A stretch of 64,000 bases of DNA from NCBI RefSeq assembly GCF_001424345.1, contig NZ_LMPF01000021.1, positions 594,635 through 658,634 on the forward strand. Direction: 5' to 3'. Shown here in pieces: positions 9,219 through 18,432 of this stretch (position 1 is the stretch's first letter; every line of letters begins with the position of its first letter). The translations under genes and the position numbers were made by a program. This stretch comes from Burkholderia sp. Leaf177. Its GTDB lineage: Bacteria; Pseudomonadota; Gammaproteobacteria; Burkholderiales; Burkholderiaceae. Under the pieces are notes generated by a model. That model was not told where the DNA came from, did not search any database, and was given only the letters and a program-made list of their open reading frames with translations.

Positions 9219-10682
9219 TCAGGCGACCTGCCGCGTGGTGACGACCACATACGCAAGATGCACTGGCACTTCCGGCGGTTTCTTCCGCGCGCCGTTCACG
9301 TTTTCAGGAACCTTGAAGCGGATATTCAACGTGTCGCCGCCGCTGTCCTTTCCCCATGTAAGCGCCACGTCGCTCGCGGGCGCGGCCTGACCCGTGAGGG
9401 CATCGATAAACCTTACATCCGCACGGCTCGACACAGGCGCCTTCAACCCCGGCACCGAGATCGTCCGCCAGCCGCTCGGCGCCGCGACCTGGAACACGAG
9501 GTCCTTATTCGAATACACGGCGCTCCCCGCAACGTCGGGGCCGAGCTTCAGTTGCGCCGGCACGCGTTGCAGCGCGCCCGGCACTGTCCGGTTCAAGACG
9601 ATCAACGCACGGCCCGAGACCGTGTACGTCCGCGGATTTCCGCGTTGCGTAAGACGGAAAGGTTCGACGCCATCCCAGTGATAAACCATGGATACGTACT
9701 TGTCCGGGTCATTCCAGTTACGGTCCAGCGCCCACACAGCGAAGTCGAAGAAGTACCGCGCAATGTAGTGCGGATCCTCCATGTAGCGGTCGCCAATTTC
9801 CGTCTGCCAGAGTCCCCGCGCAGGACCGTTGCGTACATAACGCTCATACAACAGGTCCAGCTCGGCAACCTTCATGTAATGAATGTCGATGTAATCGACC
9901 CAGTCGAGCATGCGCGCATTGACCACCGGACTCTTGTATTCGAGCCACTTGATGTACGTCTCGACGCCGCCCTGATCCGGCCAGCCGCCATACACGATGT
10001 AGCAGCGATACTTGCGTATGATCCGCGCCGCTGGTATGTGAATGCGTTCGACGTAGTCCTGCATGGCGCGGTCGTACACACCGTCCTTGTCGCCGTTCGC
10101 GCTCGGTCCGTGCCAGAACGTCGCCTGATGCAGACCGCCCGACAGACGTCCTGCTGCCTCGTTCCAGATCTGGAAATAGCGCACGTTGTATGGCGGGGCC
10201 GAGTACTTGCGAACCACTGCTTCAACGTATTGCGTCCACGCGTCGACATCGACGGGCGCGGATTTCGAATCGTCGGTGACAGTCGCGTTCCATCCTGGCG
10301 TATAAGCGAGCAACAAGAGCGACCGGAAACCATTGCGGTTATTGCTTAGGAGCACTGGCGACAGGTCGCTGTCATAACGCGGACCCGTCCGGTCGACGCG
10401 CATTGCATCGTGCGGGGAATCGGGCTGCCCGGGACCCGCTACGTCGCGTCCCCAGGAAATACCCATTTGCCGCCACATTGCAATGTCTCGCGGATCGCCA
10501 GCCCAACCGTTGCTGCCGATCAATTGCGTCATCCGGCGCGTGCCAGTAGTGCCTGAATCAGGAACGGCGACCGCTGTTGCGGCAACCGATGTTGCGGCCA
10601 TCGCGTGAAACGGCGCGGTCGCCACCGCTGCGAGCGTCTGCAACGCGCGCCGTCTTCCGCGCTTGTACCGCGGGTCAAACAT
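9219..10682 (-). CDS. exported glycoside hydrolase of EPS locus (GH39/PslG-like fold)
   Basis: The 487-residue protein begins with a basic run containing a twin-arginine-like RRRALQ at residues 10-16, then an Ala-rich hydrophobic stretch, so export (probably by Tat) is likely. The rest looks like a TIM-barrel retaining glycosidase. YFQIWNEAAG places a candidate acid/base at Glu175, and GLWQTEIGDRY places a candidate nucleophile at Glu295; the 120-residue spacing suits clan GH-A. Matrix loci often encode such an enzyme (for example PslG in the Pseudomonas psl cluster) that trims or releases polymer in the periplasm. The position between two glycosyltransferase genes supports a role on this EPS. 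The exact family is uncertain. Confidence 0.75.
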   Translation of the reverse strand: MFDPRYKRGRRRALQTLAAVATAPFHAMAATSVAATAVAVPDSGTTGTRRMTQLIGSNGWAGDPRDIAMWRQMGISWGRDVAGPGQPDSPHDAMRVDRTGPRYDSDLSPVLLSNNRNGFRSLLLLAYTPGWNATVTDDSKSAPVDVDAWTQYVEAVVRKYSAPPYNVRYFQIWNEAAGRLSGGLHQATFWHGPSANGDKDGVYDRAMQDYVERIHIPAARIIRKYRCYIVYGGWPDQGGVETYIKWLEYKSPVVNARMLDWVDYIDIHYMKVAELDLLYERYVRNGPARGLWQTEIGDRYMEDPHYIARYFFDFAVWALDRNWNDPDKYVSMVYHWDGVEPFRLTQRGNPRTYTVSGRALIVLNRTVPGALQRVPAQLKLGPDVAGSAVYSNKDLVFQVAAPSGWRTISVPGLKAPVSSRADVRFIDALTGQAAPASDVALTWGKDSGGDTLNIRFKVPENVNGARKKPPEVPVHLAYVVVTTRQVA

Positions 10683-10712
10683 TAGGCCACCAAAAATGCG
10701 GATTCATGGAGC

Positions 10713-11837
10713 TCAGCCTGCAGACGTACGCGGCGTGAGATTGAACGGTCGCTGACCGGCATCGTCCTGCAGGATTCTCAGCAGGTCTCGCGCCGCGCGA
10801 TCCCAACGGAATTGCTGCGCGTGTTCGAGACCGATCTGACGATAATGCTGACGCAATTCGCTGTCGCTCATCATGACGGTGATCTTCTCCGCGATGTCAT
10901 CGGAGGAGGTTGCATCGCAATACATGACCGCTTGTCCACAAGCCTCGGGAATCGAAGCGTGCGTGGACGCAATCACCGGACAGCCGCAATACATGGCCTC
11001 GAGCGGGGGTAATCCAAAGCCTTCATATAGCGACGGAAAGATCAGACAGGCAGCACTTTCGTAAAGCGATTTCAATTCACCGTCGGACACGAACCCGGCC
11101 CAGATCACACGTTCGTCTTCGGTCGCCGCGTCCAGCGCGGCGCTGCTCGCGGCCTTGAATACCTTCGTGTTCTTGCCGCCTGCTATCACGAACTTGAGGT
11201 TAGGCAGATGCCCCAGCTTCTTGATGGCTTCGAGCGCACGCTGAAGGTTCTTGCGCGGATCGAGACTGCCCACGATCACGCAATACGAATCCTTGGTGAG
11301 CTTCAAACGATCGATGATCGCCGGCTCGGAAGTAATCCGGTCAAGATGATCCGCGCCGGGAGGCAACACGACCACGCGCGATTTGTCGAGCTTGAGGTGG
11401 AGACAAATGCGCTCTTGCGAGAACGTGGAGATGGTCAGGATCAGCGGCTGAAGACGCGGCAGTATCGAAAATCTGAGCTTGTACCAAAGCACGAATTTCT
11501 TGGAGAACGCTTCGGGTACATCGAAAACGGCCATGTCGTGAACCATCACGATCTGCCGGCGTTTGAAAAGCGGATTCGTATTGCACAGGTTGACGAGCGT
11601 GGTTTTTCTCGAAGCAATCGGCAACGTGATCTGTTCCCACAGATTGCCGCGAAACCATGGAAAGCGCCGCTGACGCTTGAGCGAGGTCCCGGGCGACACC
11701 GCGTCTTGCGGAACGAAGACTTCGAGCTCCTTGCCCGGAATCGCGCGCATTTGCATGGCGCGCGTCAATTCATACGCAACTCGCTGTACGCCGGTGATTC
11801 TCTGCGACGTGAACTTTCCGTTGATTGCTATGGCCAT
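10713..11837 (-). CDS. GT4 glycosyltransferase
   Basis: This second GT4 enzyme in the locus has 374 residues. The N-terminus INGKFTSQRITGVQRVAYELTRAM is the pattern seen in mannosyltransferase-like GT4 proteins of capsule loci. The donor site is YEGFGLPPLEAMYCGCPVIAS (E-x7-E) near residues 265-285, and GSLDPRKNLQRALEAI near residue 195 is the linker typical of the C-terminal Rossmann half. AAGGAAAGG precedes the ATG by four bases. Given manC in the locus, GDP-mannose is a reasonable donor, but this is only inferred. It lies 62 bp downstream of the tyrosine-kinase co-polymerase gene, in the same direction. Confidence 0.9.
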   Translation of the reverse strand: MAIAINGKFTSQRITGVQRVAYELTRAMQMRAIPGKELEVFVPQDAVSPGTSLKRQRRFPWFRGNLWEQITLPIASRKTTLVNLCNTNPLFKRRQIVMVHDMAVFDVPEAFSKKFVLWYKLRFSILPRLQPLILTISTFSQERICLHLKLDKSRVVVLPPGADHLDRITSEPAIIDRLKLTKDSYCVIVGSLDPRKNLQRALEAIKKLGHLPNLKFVIAGGKNTKVFKAASSAALDAATEDERVIWAGFVSDGELKSLYESAACLIFPSLYEGFGLPPLEAMYCGCPVIASTHASIPEACGQAVMYCDATSSDDIAEKITVMMSDSELRQHYRQIGLEHAQQFRWDRAARDLLRILQDDAGQRPFNLTPRTSAG

Positions 11838-11899
11838 TGCACCTTTCCTTGAACGATGTAGCGCGCACCCGGCGTGGGCGCGCTGTGGATCCAGCGAAC

Positions 11900-14218
11900 T
11901 CAGTGAACCGTTTCCACATCACCGTGGTCGCTTGCATAGTTCGTGGCATAGCCATAACCGCGGTTGCTTCGTTTAAGCGGTATTCCGTTGAACACAGCAC
12001 CCGCAATACGCCCTTCGGCACGCGCGAGCTTCCTGACCGTATCCGAGATCTCTTCTTCGCTTTGCATGCCCGAACGCAGCACGAGCAACGAGGAACCTGC
12101 TTCGCTCGCGATGATCGAGGCATCGGTCACGGCGAGGAACGGCGGTGTATCGACAATCACGAGATCGAACTGCTTGCTAAGCCTGTCCAGCAACTCCTTG
12201 AAGCCGGACTGCATGAGCAAGGCCGCCGGATTGGTCGGACGCACGCCGCAAGAAAGGAACGACACGCCTTCCACGCCGACCGAGCGCAACGCGTTACGCA
12301 CAGGCAGGCGGCCCGAAAGCACCTCGGCCAGGCCGCCGCGATTGCGTTGTTTGAAAAACGACGCGAGATGGCCGCGACGCATATCGGCATCGATCAGGAG
12401 AACTCGCGAGCCCGTTTCCGCATGCAGCACGGCGAGGTTCGCCGCAACGAAGCTCTTGCCCGCTGAAGGCGTCGGGCCGGTGACCATCACAATGTTGTTG
12501 GGCGCATGGGCCAGATCGCGTGTCAGCGCCGTGCGTACGGCACGCAGCGCTTCAACGGACGGGTCATGCGGGAAGCGTGCGGCAAGCACCCTGCTGCCCA
12601 TGCTGTCCAGCGTACCGCCATCGCTGAAGTCGCCTACCGGTTCAGCGCGCGGGAACGGCAGCCCAGGCTTCATGGCCGGAGGCAGCGCCTTCTTCGGCAC
12701 ACCTGCGCTGCTTGGATCGAGACGCATCTGTTGATGACTGAACAGCACTTCGCCGAGGACCGGCACGCTCAAACGGCGTTCGACAAAACGCGGGTCGGTC
12801 ACGCCGATCATCACGTGGCGACGCATGAATACGAGGAACACGCCCGTGAGCAGACCCAGCACCACACCGCCGCCCAGCACGGCAGGACGATTCGGCTTGA
12901 CCGGACGATGCGGCCGCACGGCGGAATCAACCACGTGCGCGCCGCCCGACGTGCTTGCACGCCGCACGGTCAGTTGCTCGGCCTTCTGGACCATCCCGAG
13001 ATAGATCGTTTCAGCAACCTTCTGCGCGCGAATCAGATCCACGCTCTGACGTTCCGACGAAGGCATGCTGCGGAAGCGTCCGTCGAACTCGCCCTTGGCC
13101 TTGTTCAACTGAGCAAGCTGAGTATCGACGTTCTGAACCCAGCGGCTCGTCGGCGTGAAGCGCTCCAGCAGTTGCGTGCGTTGCAGTTGCAAGGTCGCGA
13201 TCTGGCGATCGAAGTCGATACCACCCTGGAGGAACGACTGCGCTTCAGCGGTCGGCTGCATGGAATTAGCGGTCGAGCGGTAGCTCTTTAACGCTTCCTC
13301 CGACTTACGCAAGTCGGTCAGCAGGCGCGGCAATTCACCGTTGATGAACGCGAGCGTCTTGGTGTCGTTGGATTGACGGCTTGCAACCGCTGCAGCCAAA
13401 TATTGCGCTGCCAGCGCGTTGGTGACTTCCGTCGCCTTCGCGGGGCTCTTGTCCGCATATTCAATTTCAATCAGGCCCGAGTCCTTCACTTTGTCGCTGA
13501 CTTTGATCGTATCGGCGAAACGCTTGACGGCATCGAGATCGTTCCAGCGGATCACCTCGAACGACGTACCCGGACGCGCAACGAGTTGCTTCATCAGAAT
13601 GGATACGCCGTTTGCATTCTCGGGCACACCCACCATGCCGCTCACCAGCAATTCGTTCGACGGACCGCGCAGTTCATAACGGCCACCATCGAGCGCGATG
13701 AGCTTAAGCTTTTCTTCTTCCAGGCTTTGCGGAACGTCGAGGCTTCCGACCTGAACGCGCTCGCCGCCCCATGCGAATGACTTGAGTCCAAGCCAGGGCG
13801 CCGATGGTTCACCCGGCGTAGCAAACTTGTCCGCAATATCGCCAAGTAATGGGAACGTGTGCGGCGTGACCGAGACATCGAAGCGATACTTTTCGATAAC
13901 CGGTTCGAGCACGGAACGGCTGCGCATCACGGCCATTTCAGCGCTCGGCGCGGGCGCCGGAGGCGGCAACGTCTCCTGATTCTGAAGCGCGATTCCGAGC
14001 TGGTTCTGCTCCGGCGCGTCGACGCGAATGAGTACATCTGCGGAATAGACGGGAGGCGCAATGAAGATGTAGGCCACCGCAAGCGCGACGACGACTACGG
14101 TTGCGACCAGGATTTCCCAGATGTGATCCCGCATCAGGTTGAGCATGTCCTTGGCGCTGAGTTGCCCGCGCTCGTGGCCTGCAGAGGGATTAAGCGAATT
14201 TGAAGGGTAGTAATCCAC
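11900..14218 (-). CDS. polysaccharide co-polymerase with BY-kinase domain (Wzc/BceF type)
   Basis: This 772-residue inner-membrane protein controls EPS chain length and export through autophosphorylation. The N-terminal Wzz domain has a first transmembrane helix near residues 35-55 (HIWEILVATVVVVALAVAYI). A long periplasmic coiled-coil part follows, then a second helix near residue 450 (AVLGGGVVLGLLTGVFLVFMRR). The cytoplasmic tyrosine kinase has Walker A GPTPSAGKS near residue 585, Walker A' LLIDADMRRG and Walker B LVIVDTPP. The C-terminal tail GYGYATNYASDHGD holds three tyrosines, a short version of the usual autophosphorylation cluster. The start is GTG at 14218 with AAGGA eight bases upstream. 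A cognate phosphatase gene is not in the window and may lie to the left. Confidence 0.92.
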   Translation of the reverse strand: MDYYPSNSLNPSAGHERGQLSAKDMLNLMRDHIWEILVATVVVVALAVAYIFIAPPVYSADVLIRVDAPEQNQLGIALQNQETLPPPAPAPSAEMAVMRSRSVLEPVIEKYRFDVSVTPHTFPLLGDIADKFATPGEPSAPWLGLKSFAWGGERVQVGSLDVPQSLEEEKLKLIALDGGRYELRGPSNELLVSGMVGVPENANGVSILMKQLVARPGTSFEVIRWNDLDAVKRFADTIKVSDKVKDSGLIEIEYADKSPAKATEVTNALAAQYLAAAVASRQSNDTKTLAFINGELPRLLTDLRKSEEALKSYRSTANSMQPTAEAQSFLQGGIDFDRQIATLQLQRTQLLERFTPTSRWVQNVDTQLAQLNKAKGEFDGRFRSMPSSERQSVDLIRAQKVAETIYLGMVQKAEQLTVRRASTSGGAHVVDSAVRPHRPVKPNRPAVLGGGVVLGLLTGVFLVFMRRHVMIGVTDPRFVERRLSVPVLGEVLFSHQQMRLDPSSAGVPKKALPPAMKPGLPFPRAEPVGDFSDGGTLDSMGSRVLAARFPHDPSVEALRAVRTALTRDLAHAPNNIVMVTGPTPSAGKSFVAANLAVLHAETGSRVLLIDADMRRGHLASFFKQRNRGGLAEVLSGRLPVRNALRSVGVEGVSFLSCGVRPTNPAALLMQSGFKELLDRLSKQFDLVIVDTPPFLAVTDASIIASEAGSSLLVLRSGMQSEEEISDTVRKLARAEGRIAGAVFNGIPLKRSNRGYGYATNYASDHGDVETVH

Positions 14219-14542
14219 CGGCGTATTCCTTCGATGTCCAATGTATGTCGCGACCGTGCGGCGAAGGTGCCGCTGTCGGGTAGTGCCGCAAAACTTAACG
14301 GCCCGCTAAAAGTGATGAAAGGGACGACCTGCTACGTTCAAGCAGCGAGCCAGTCCGCGGCGAAGTAATCGCCTAAGGAAACGCCGAGCGGATTCTCCGC
14401 TGACCTGCCTGGAAATTTTCGAGCCATTTCACAGAACGCTCCACGATCTGTACTCCAAAACGTATGTACATCTGCCCTCAACTTGATAAATCGTTCTCGG
14501 CCCGCTTTGCGGTAAGTCCACGACGAAAACATACCGCTGCCG
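14219..14542. other. 324-bp spacer between the BY-kinase gene and the Crp/Fnr gene
   Basis: No gene was recognised. The stretch must contain the promoter for the minus-strand kinase-transferase-flippase operon if that unit is separate from the Crp/Fnr gene. I see only a short GCGGC/GCCGC inverted repeat around 14258-14273 and no convincing terminator after the Crp/Fnr stop. Confidence 0.4.
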
Positions 14543-15277
14543 TCATGCGACTTCTTCCCTGGCCGGCACCCGCGGCAACAGCCTGCTGAACTCGCGCGCC
14601 ACAATTCCGTAGCACGCACACGCGTGAGCATGAAGCCCTTCCCGATCATTGACGGTGATGGACCTGCGACTCGTATAAACCACGCCCGCGTCTTGCAACT
14701 TGCCGACCGCCGCACTGATACCTTCGCGCCGCACGCCCAGCATTTCGGCAATCAATTGATGGCTCACCTGAACCTCATTGCCCGGCATCCGGTCTGTTTC
14801 GAGCAGCAGCCATCGGCATACTTGCTCGCAGACCGAGTGATACCGGTTGCAGATCGCCGTCTGGGCGACTTGCACGAGCAACGCCTGCATGTACAGCAGC
14901 AGCAACCTTCGCAACCCGTCCGAGCTCGTGAACTGCTGTTGCAAAGCGGTTGCATTCATCCGATATGCAATACCTTCGAACTGCACCTGAACGCTCATCG
15001 GCATTGTCTTGCCGCCGGTTAAGACCGGCACGCCGATCATTCCTTCCGCACCGACCGATGCCACCTGGTTCGACGATCCGTCTTCCATCCGGTAGATCAG
15101 CGATACGACTGCCGTCACCGGAAAGTAAACGTGCTCTATTGCTTGCCCGCTTTCGCACAGCACCTGACCTTCCCGAAGCGAAACGGATTCCAGGAACGGA
15201 TGCAACGCCTGCCACTCGCGAGTAGGTAGTGCGTTAAGCAAATGATTCGTGTGCCCTTCGTCCTCGGCTCTTAGCAT
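14543..15277 (-). CDS. Crp/Fnr-family transcription regulator
   Basis: The 244-residue protein has an N-terminal cyclic-nucleotide-type beta-barrel (about residues 15-130, with SLREGQVLCESGQAIEHVYFP) and a C-terminal winged helix (about 150-225). The recognition region is QVSHQLIAEMLGVRREGISAAVGKLQDAGVV. The cysteines do not form an Fnr-type Fe-S cluster pattern, and the arginine-rich phosphate-binding cassette of true Crp is absent, so the ligand is unknown. It lies directly upstream of the EPS kinase operon on the same strand and is a natural candidate for control of the locus. The ATG at 15277 follows AGGG by eight bases. Confidence 0.85.
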   Translation of the reverse strand: MLRAEDEGHTNHLLNALPTREWQALHPFLESVSLREGQVLCESGQAIEHVYFPVTAVVSLIYRMEDGSSNQVASVGAEGMIGVPVLTGGKTMPMSVQVQFEGIAYRMNATALQQQFTSSDGLRRLLLLYMQALLVQVAQTAICNRYHSVCEQVCRWLLLETDRMPGNEVQVSHQLIAEMLGVRREGISAAVGKLQDAGVVYTSRRSITVNDREGLHAHACACYGIVAREFSRLLPRVPAREEVA

Positions 15278-15305
15278 TTACAGTGCCCTGTTGTGATCGA
15301 CTCAT

Positions 15306-15327
15306 GATCCGCTCGTGATCCGCTCGT
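15306..15327. repeat. 11-bp tandem direct repeat upstream of the Crp/Fnr gene
   Basis: GATCCGCTCGT occurs twice back to back (15306-15316 and 15317-15327), starting 29 bp before the Crp/Fnr start codon. The 11-bp period is close to one helical turn, so a regulator binding two adjacent direct sites is possible. It could equally be chance duplication. Confidence 0.5.
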
Positions 15328-15794
15328 TACTCGGCAATTGCGATGACTCACTTCATCACGCCGTTCAAGACCCGACGGAATCACGCTCGGATCGCAGCGA
15401 TACCGCTGGCGCATGTCGACATGCATTCGCAGGTTTTGCGCCAACTCAACATGCTTGGCTCTGAAGGCATCGGGATAAATACGTCATACGCTGCGAGCGG
15501 CTAAACACCCGGATCGCGGACAACAGTTCCGATTTGATAAAAACGCAGACCCCGAACCCGCCAAATTTACCGCCGGGTTATCCGTGGCTTTCGACGTGTG
15601 TCAGGTTGGATTCATGGATTCGCCGCGGCGCACTGCATGCTGGAGGCTGATCCAGGCGTCGAAAGCGCGTTCAGAAAGGCAGTGTTTAAATCCTCTCAAT
15701 CTTCTGAGGAATAAAAGCGCAGTTCCCTTTCATGTTGCGTTGAAGCATAGACCGGGGAAAACGAATGAAATTGGTCAAGGCTTAAAATCTAGAA

Positions 15795-16085
15795 CTATTG
15801 GCCGATTATGCTGAACGCTTTACGGGTTTCATAGGGAAAGAAAGAATTGTTGCGATCTGCAATATGTGTAACAGAGATTGTATATATAGAATCTTTTCTA
15901 ATTTTCTGGTCTTCTGATACATCCGGCAGGTAGCTGGATGCACCAGCTTGAGCAGGAACGAAATTAGCTAAAGTCTTGCTCCGCATAGCGCTACGCAAAG
16001 CCTGTAGTTCCGCTTCTCTGCCTGAATTCGTTTCTATATTAATAATACAGATCGGAAATTCTTTCCGTGGATTGTTAATGTACAA
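15795..16085 (-). CDS. doubtful hypothetical protein in AT-rich island
   Basis: A 96-codon frame starts with TTG at 16085 and has only a weak upstream CGGAA as ribosome site. The translation has a balanced composition, without the Arg/Ala skew of shadow frames (for example EAELQALRSAMRSKTLANF). Its codons are AT-rich at third positions, in contrast to all neighbours. I recognise no domain, signal peptide or membrane segment. It may be a recently acquired gene or simply an open frame in non-coding AT-rich DNA. Confidence 0.25.
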   Translation of the reverse strand: MYINNPRKEFPICIINIETNSGREAELQALRSAMRSKTLANFVPAQAGASSYLPDVSEDQKIRKDSIYTISVTHIADRNNSFFPYETRKAFSIIGQ

Positions 16086-16235
16086 GCAATTCCGTTGATC
16101 AAGAGTAATTATTTCTTAATCACGCCGCTGCATTCGCCATTCATTAGGACCACTCCGCCAATCGATCAGTTGGTTATTGCGCGGAGTTACGCTGTGCTGC
16201 ACAAAGTCATGCTTGCAGCTTTGGAGGAATAAATA

Positions 16236-17312
16236 GTGGACACGTTGACGGACTTTTATCGGCCTAGCGACATACATCACCGGGATGAATCTAAAGTTAA
16301 TAAACGACACATCGGGCTGCTGATCTCAAACGAATGCTCCGTGACGAACGCCGGGGCGATCGGTGAGGCCTTCCGCCTGGCAAACGAATTCGAGCAAGCC
16401 GGCGGCGGTGAGCCGTCTTATCGGCTGTCGGTGTTGTCGGAAGCTGGCGGGTTTGTTACGAGCTCTTCCAGCATCTCCATCTGGACGCAGAAGCTCGAGA
16501 CCTATGCGCTGATGGACTTCCATGCGTTCTTCGTAGCGTGCCGCGATACAGACCCTGCAGGAGGCCCCGACGACCGCCTCTTGTCATGGATGTCCCGCCC
16601 TGGCCGCGACGCGTCCCTGCGAAGCCAGCCGGGCGCAAACTCCGTCTTTGATCCAAAGAACCTGGCGCGATCCCCAGTGCCGATCTTTTGGTTCAAGGAC
16701 GCACCGGTCGCAGACTGGTCAACCACCACGACGCCCGCCGACATGGCGCTTGCACAAATTGAACGCGACCTCAGCGCCGATACCGCGCGGAGAATCGCAC
16801 GCGTTTTGCAACCGCACGCCATTCAGCGTACGAAGCCTGATCTCGACGACCTGAACGCGCGGACGACCACCGAGAAGATTCACGAGTCGGCCCGGTGGAT
16901 CAAGGAAAATTACAGCAAGCCGATCTCGGTGGCGCAAGCGGCCGAATCCGCTGCCATGAGCAAGCGCAATTATCTACGCCGCTTCAAGTCCGAGTTTGGC
17001 GTAACGCCGCTGGAATATTTGATCCGAACGCGCTTCGAGATCGTTTGCACGTTGTTGATGGACACCGATTTACCTATCGACAAGATCGCGAGACGTTGCG
17101 GCATGGGCGATGGAAATCGGCTGGGACGTTTGTTCAGGCAGCGCTTCGGCGTTTCACCCATGCACTTCCGGTCGCGCGGGCAAATACGATCGGGAGCGCA
17201 ATCCCTTAATGCAACCGATGGACGTGACTCGACCGGCAGAACCTTGCCGCCGGACTCCGAATCGCTACAACGCGATCTGGTTGCACTTAGCACGAGTGGA
17301 AAGCATGCGTAA
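16236..17312 (+). CDS. GlxA-like AraC-family regulator
   Basis: The GTG start at 16236 follows a perfect GGAGG by eight bases and gives 358 residues. The N-terminal part (about 25-190) starts HIGLLISNECSVTNAGAIGEAFRLANEF, which resembles the DJ-1/PfpI (class I amidotransferase-like) domain of GlxA-type regulators. The C-terminal AraC DNA-binding domain (about 225-320) has two helix-turn-helix units, ISVAQAAESAAMSKRNYLRRFKSEFGVTP and LPIDKIARRCGMGDGNRLGRLFRQRFGVSP. Its last codons overlap the ATG of the ATP-grasp gene by eight bases, so the two are translationally coupled. Its place within the EPS locus suggests local control, but the effector is unknown. Confidence 0.85.
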   Translation: MDTLTDFYRPSDIHHRDESKVNKRHIGLLISNECSVTNAGAIGEAFRLANEFEQAGGGEPSYRLSVLSEAGGFVTSSSSISIWTQKLETYALMDFHAFFVACRDTDPAGGPDDRLLSWMSRPGRDASLRSQPGANSVFDPKNLARSPVPIFWFKDAPVADWSTTTTPADMALAQIERDLSADTARRIARVLQPHAIQRTKPDLDDLNARTTTEKIHESARWIKENYSKPISVAQAAESAAMSKRNYLRRFKSEFGVTPLEYLIRTRFEIVCTLLMDTDLPIDKIARRCGMGDGNRLGRLFRQRFGVSPMHFRSRGQIRSGAQSLNATDGRDSTGRTLPPDSESLQRDLVALSTSGKHA

Positions 17313-18327
17313 AACTAAAACAGGTCAGTTCGGCGATTGGAGTACCGCGCCGAATCAGGGCAATTCCTCGGCGTTGCCGCTGAAGGAGATCGTGGCTTCG
17401 AATCCAACGGCTTTGACGGCTGCGGATTCGCCATTGAAGAAGCCCGCCACGATGCAATCTTCGGCTTCGATGAGCAGGAAGATCAAGGAAGGCGCGAAGT
17501 CGATGTTGCCCGACGGGCTTTTCCTCACACTGATGCATCGCAAGTTCATTGGCCGCTTTCCCAAGCTGCTGCATCCAGTGACGTTCAATGAAAAGATTTT
17601 GCAGCGCAGTCTGAAACCCGACGCGCGCTATGCAGATCTGACGGACAAGTTGACGGTTCGCGATTACGTAAGGACGAAGCTCGGCGAAGAGCATCTGGTT
17701 CCGTTGATATCGGCGCCCGACAGCTTTACGCAATCAGTCTTCGATGCACTGCCGAACTCTTTCGTGATGAAGGCCAATCACGGCAGCAGCTTTGTAGAAG
17801 TGGTCAGAGATAAATCCCAGACGTCGTTCAAAAAATTGCAGGTGCTTGCTGAACGCTGGCTGGCTACGGACTTCTATAAGGTCGGACGAGAGCGTCATTA
17901 CACGAAGATCGAGCGGCGGATTTTTTTCGAAAAGCTTCTTCTCGACCAAAGTGGTCAGATCCCTGCTGATTACAAGCTGCATTGTTTCGGCGGCAACACG
18001 GGACGGCCGACCATGTACATACTCGTGATCTCGGACCGGTTCGGGAGCAACACGCACGGGGACGTGTACGACGTCGACTGGAAACACCTGGATATTGCGA
18101 TCGGCTATTACAAACGCAGCGATTCGCCCAGCCCCGCGCCCGAAAACCTGAAAGCGATCCTGGACACTGCAGCCATTCTTGCAGAGGACTTCGACTACGT
18201 TCGCGTCGATCTGTACGCACCCGACAATGACGTCTATTTCGGCGAGCTGACCTTCACGCCAGGAGCCGGCGTTTTGCCGTTCACGCCAGATAAGGTGGAT
18301 TACGAGTGGGGCCGTTTGCTGTCATGA
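17305..18327 (+). CDS. TupA-like ATP-grasp protein
   Basis: This 340-residue protein belongs to the TupA-like ATP-grasp family (teichuronopeptide-biosynthesis type), often found in surface-polysaccharide loci and possibly ligating an amino acid or similar group to a sugar acid. Recognisable pieces are the N-terminal LMHRKFIGRFPKLLHPVTFNEKI, the nucleotide site SFVMKANHGSS, FFEKLLLDQSGQIPADYKLHCFGG and the metal-binding end YVRVDLYAPDNDVYFGELTFTPGAG. A longer frame opens at 17110 inside the preceding regulator; I chose ATG at 17305 because it overlaps that regulator's stop as ATGCGTAA and still contains the whole domain. The first 50 residues look disordered. No other gene follows on this strand. 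Confidence 0.8.
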   Translation: MRKTKTGQFGDWSTAPNQGNSSALPLKEIVASNPTALTAADSPLKKPATMQSSASMSRKIKEGAKSMLPDGLFLTLMHRKFIGRFPKLLHPVTFNEKILQRSLKPDARYADLTDKLTVRDYVRTKLGEEHLVPLISAPDSFTQSVFDALPNSFVMKANHGSSFVEVVRDKSQTSFKKLQVLAERWLATDFYKVGRERHYTKIERRIFFEKLLLDQSGQIPADYKLHCFGGNTGRPTMYILVISDRFGSNTHGDVYDVDWKHLDIAIGYYKRSDSPSPAPENLKAILDTAAILAEDFDYVRVDLYAPDNDVYFGELTFTPGAGVLPFTPDKVDYEWGRLLS

Positions 18328-18432
18328 AGCGCAGTAGCTTCGCTTAGCGCACCTGTAAAAACTGGAAAGCTTTGCAATTAGTACAGGATGCCTAATCATC
18401 AGATTATCGTTGTGAGAGCAGTAAGCTCGCTA

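Larger units (their letters stand above)
15278..16235. other. AT-rich intergenic region between the Crp/Fnr gene and the GlxA-like gene
   Basis: This 958-bp stretch separates divergent regulator genes and should hold both promoters. It contains an 11-bp tandem repeat at 15306-15327. From about 15780 to 16110 the composition becomes AT-rich, unlike the flanking genes, and that part carries one doubtful minus-strand frame (15795-16085). No domain or RNA gene was recognised. Confidence 0.5.

Noticed and set aside
17110-17304. Longer N-terminus for the ATP-grasp protein
   Set aside because: It lies within the DNA-binding domain of the GlxA-like gene; the start at 17305 overlaps the stop in the usual coupled manner.
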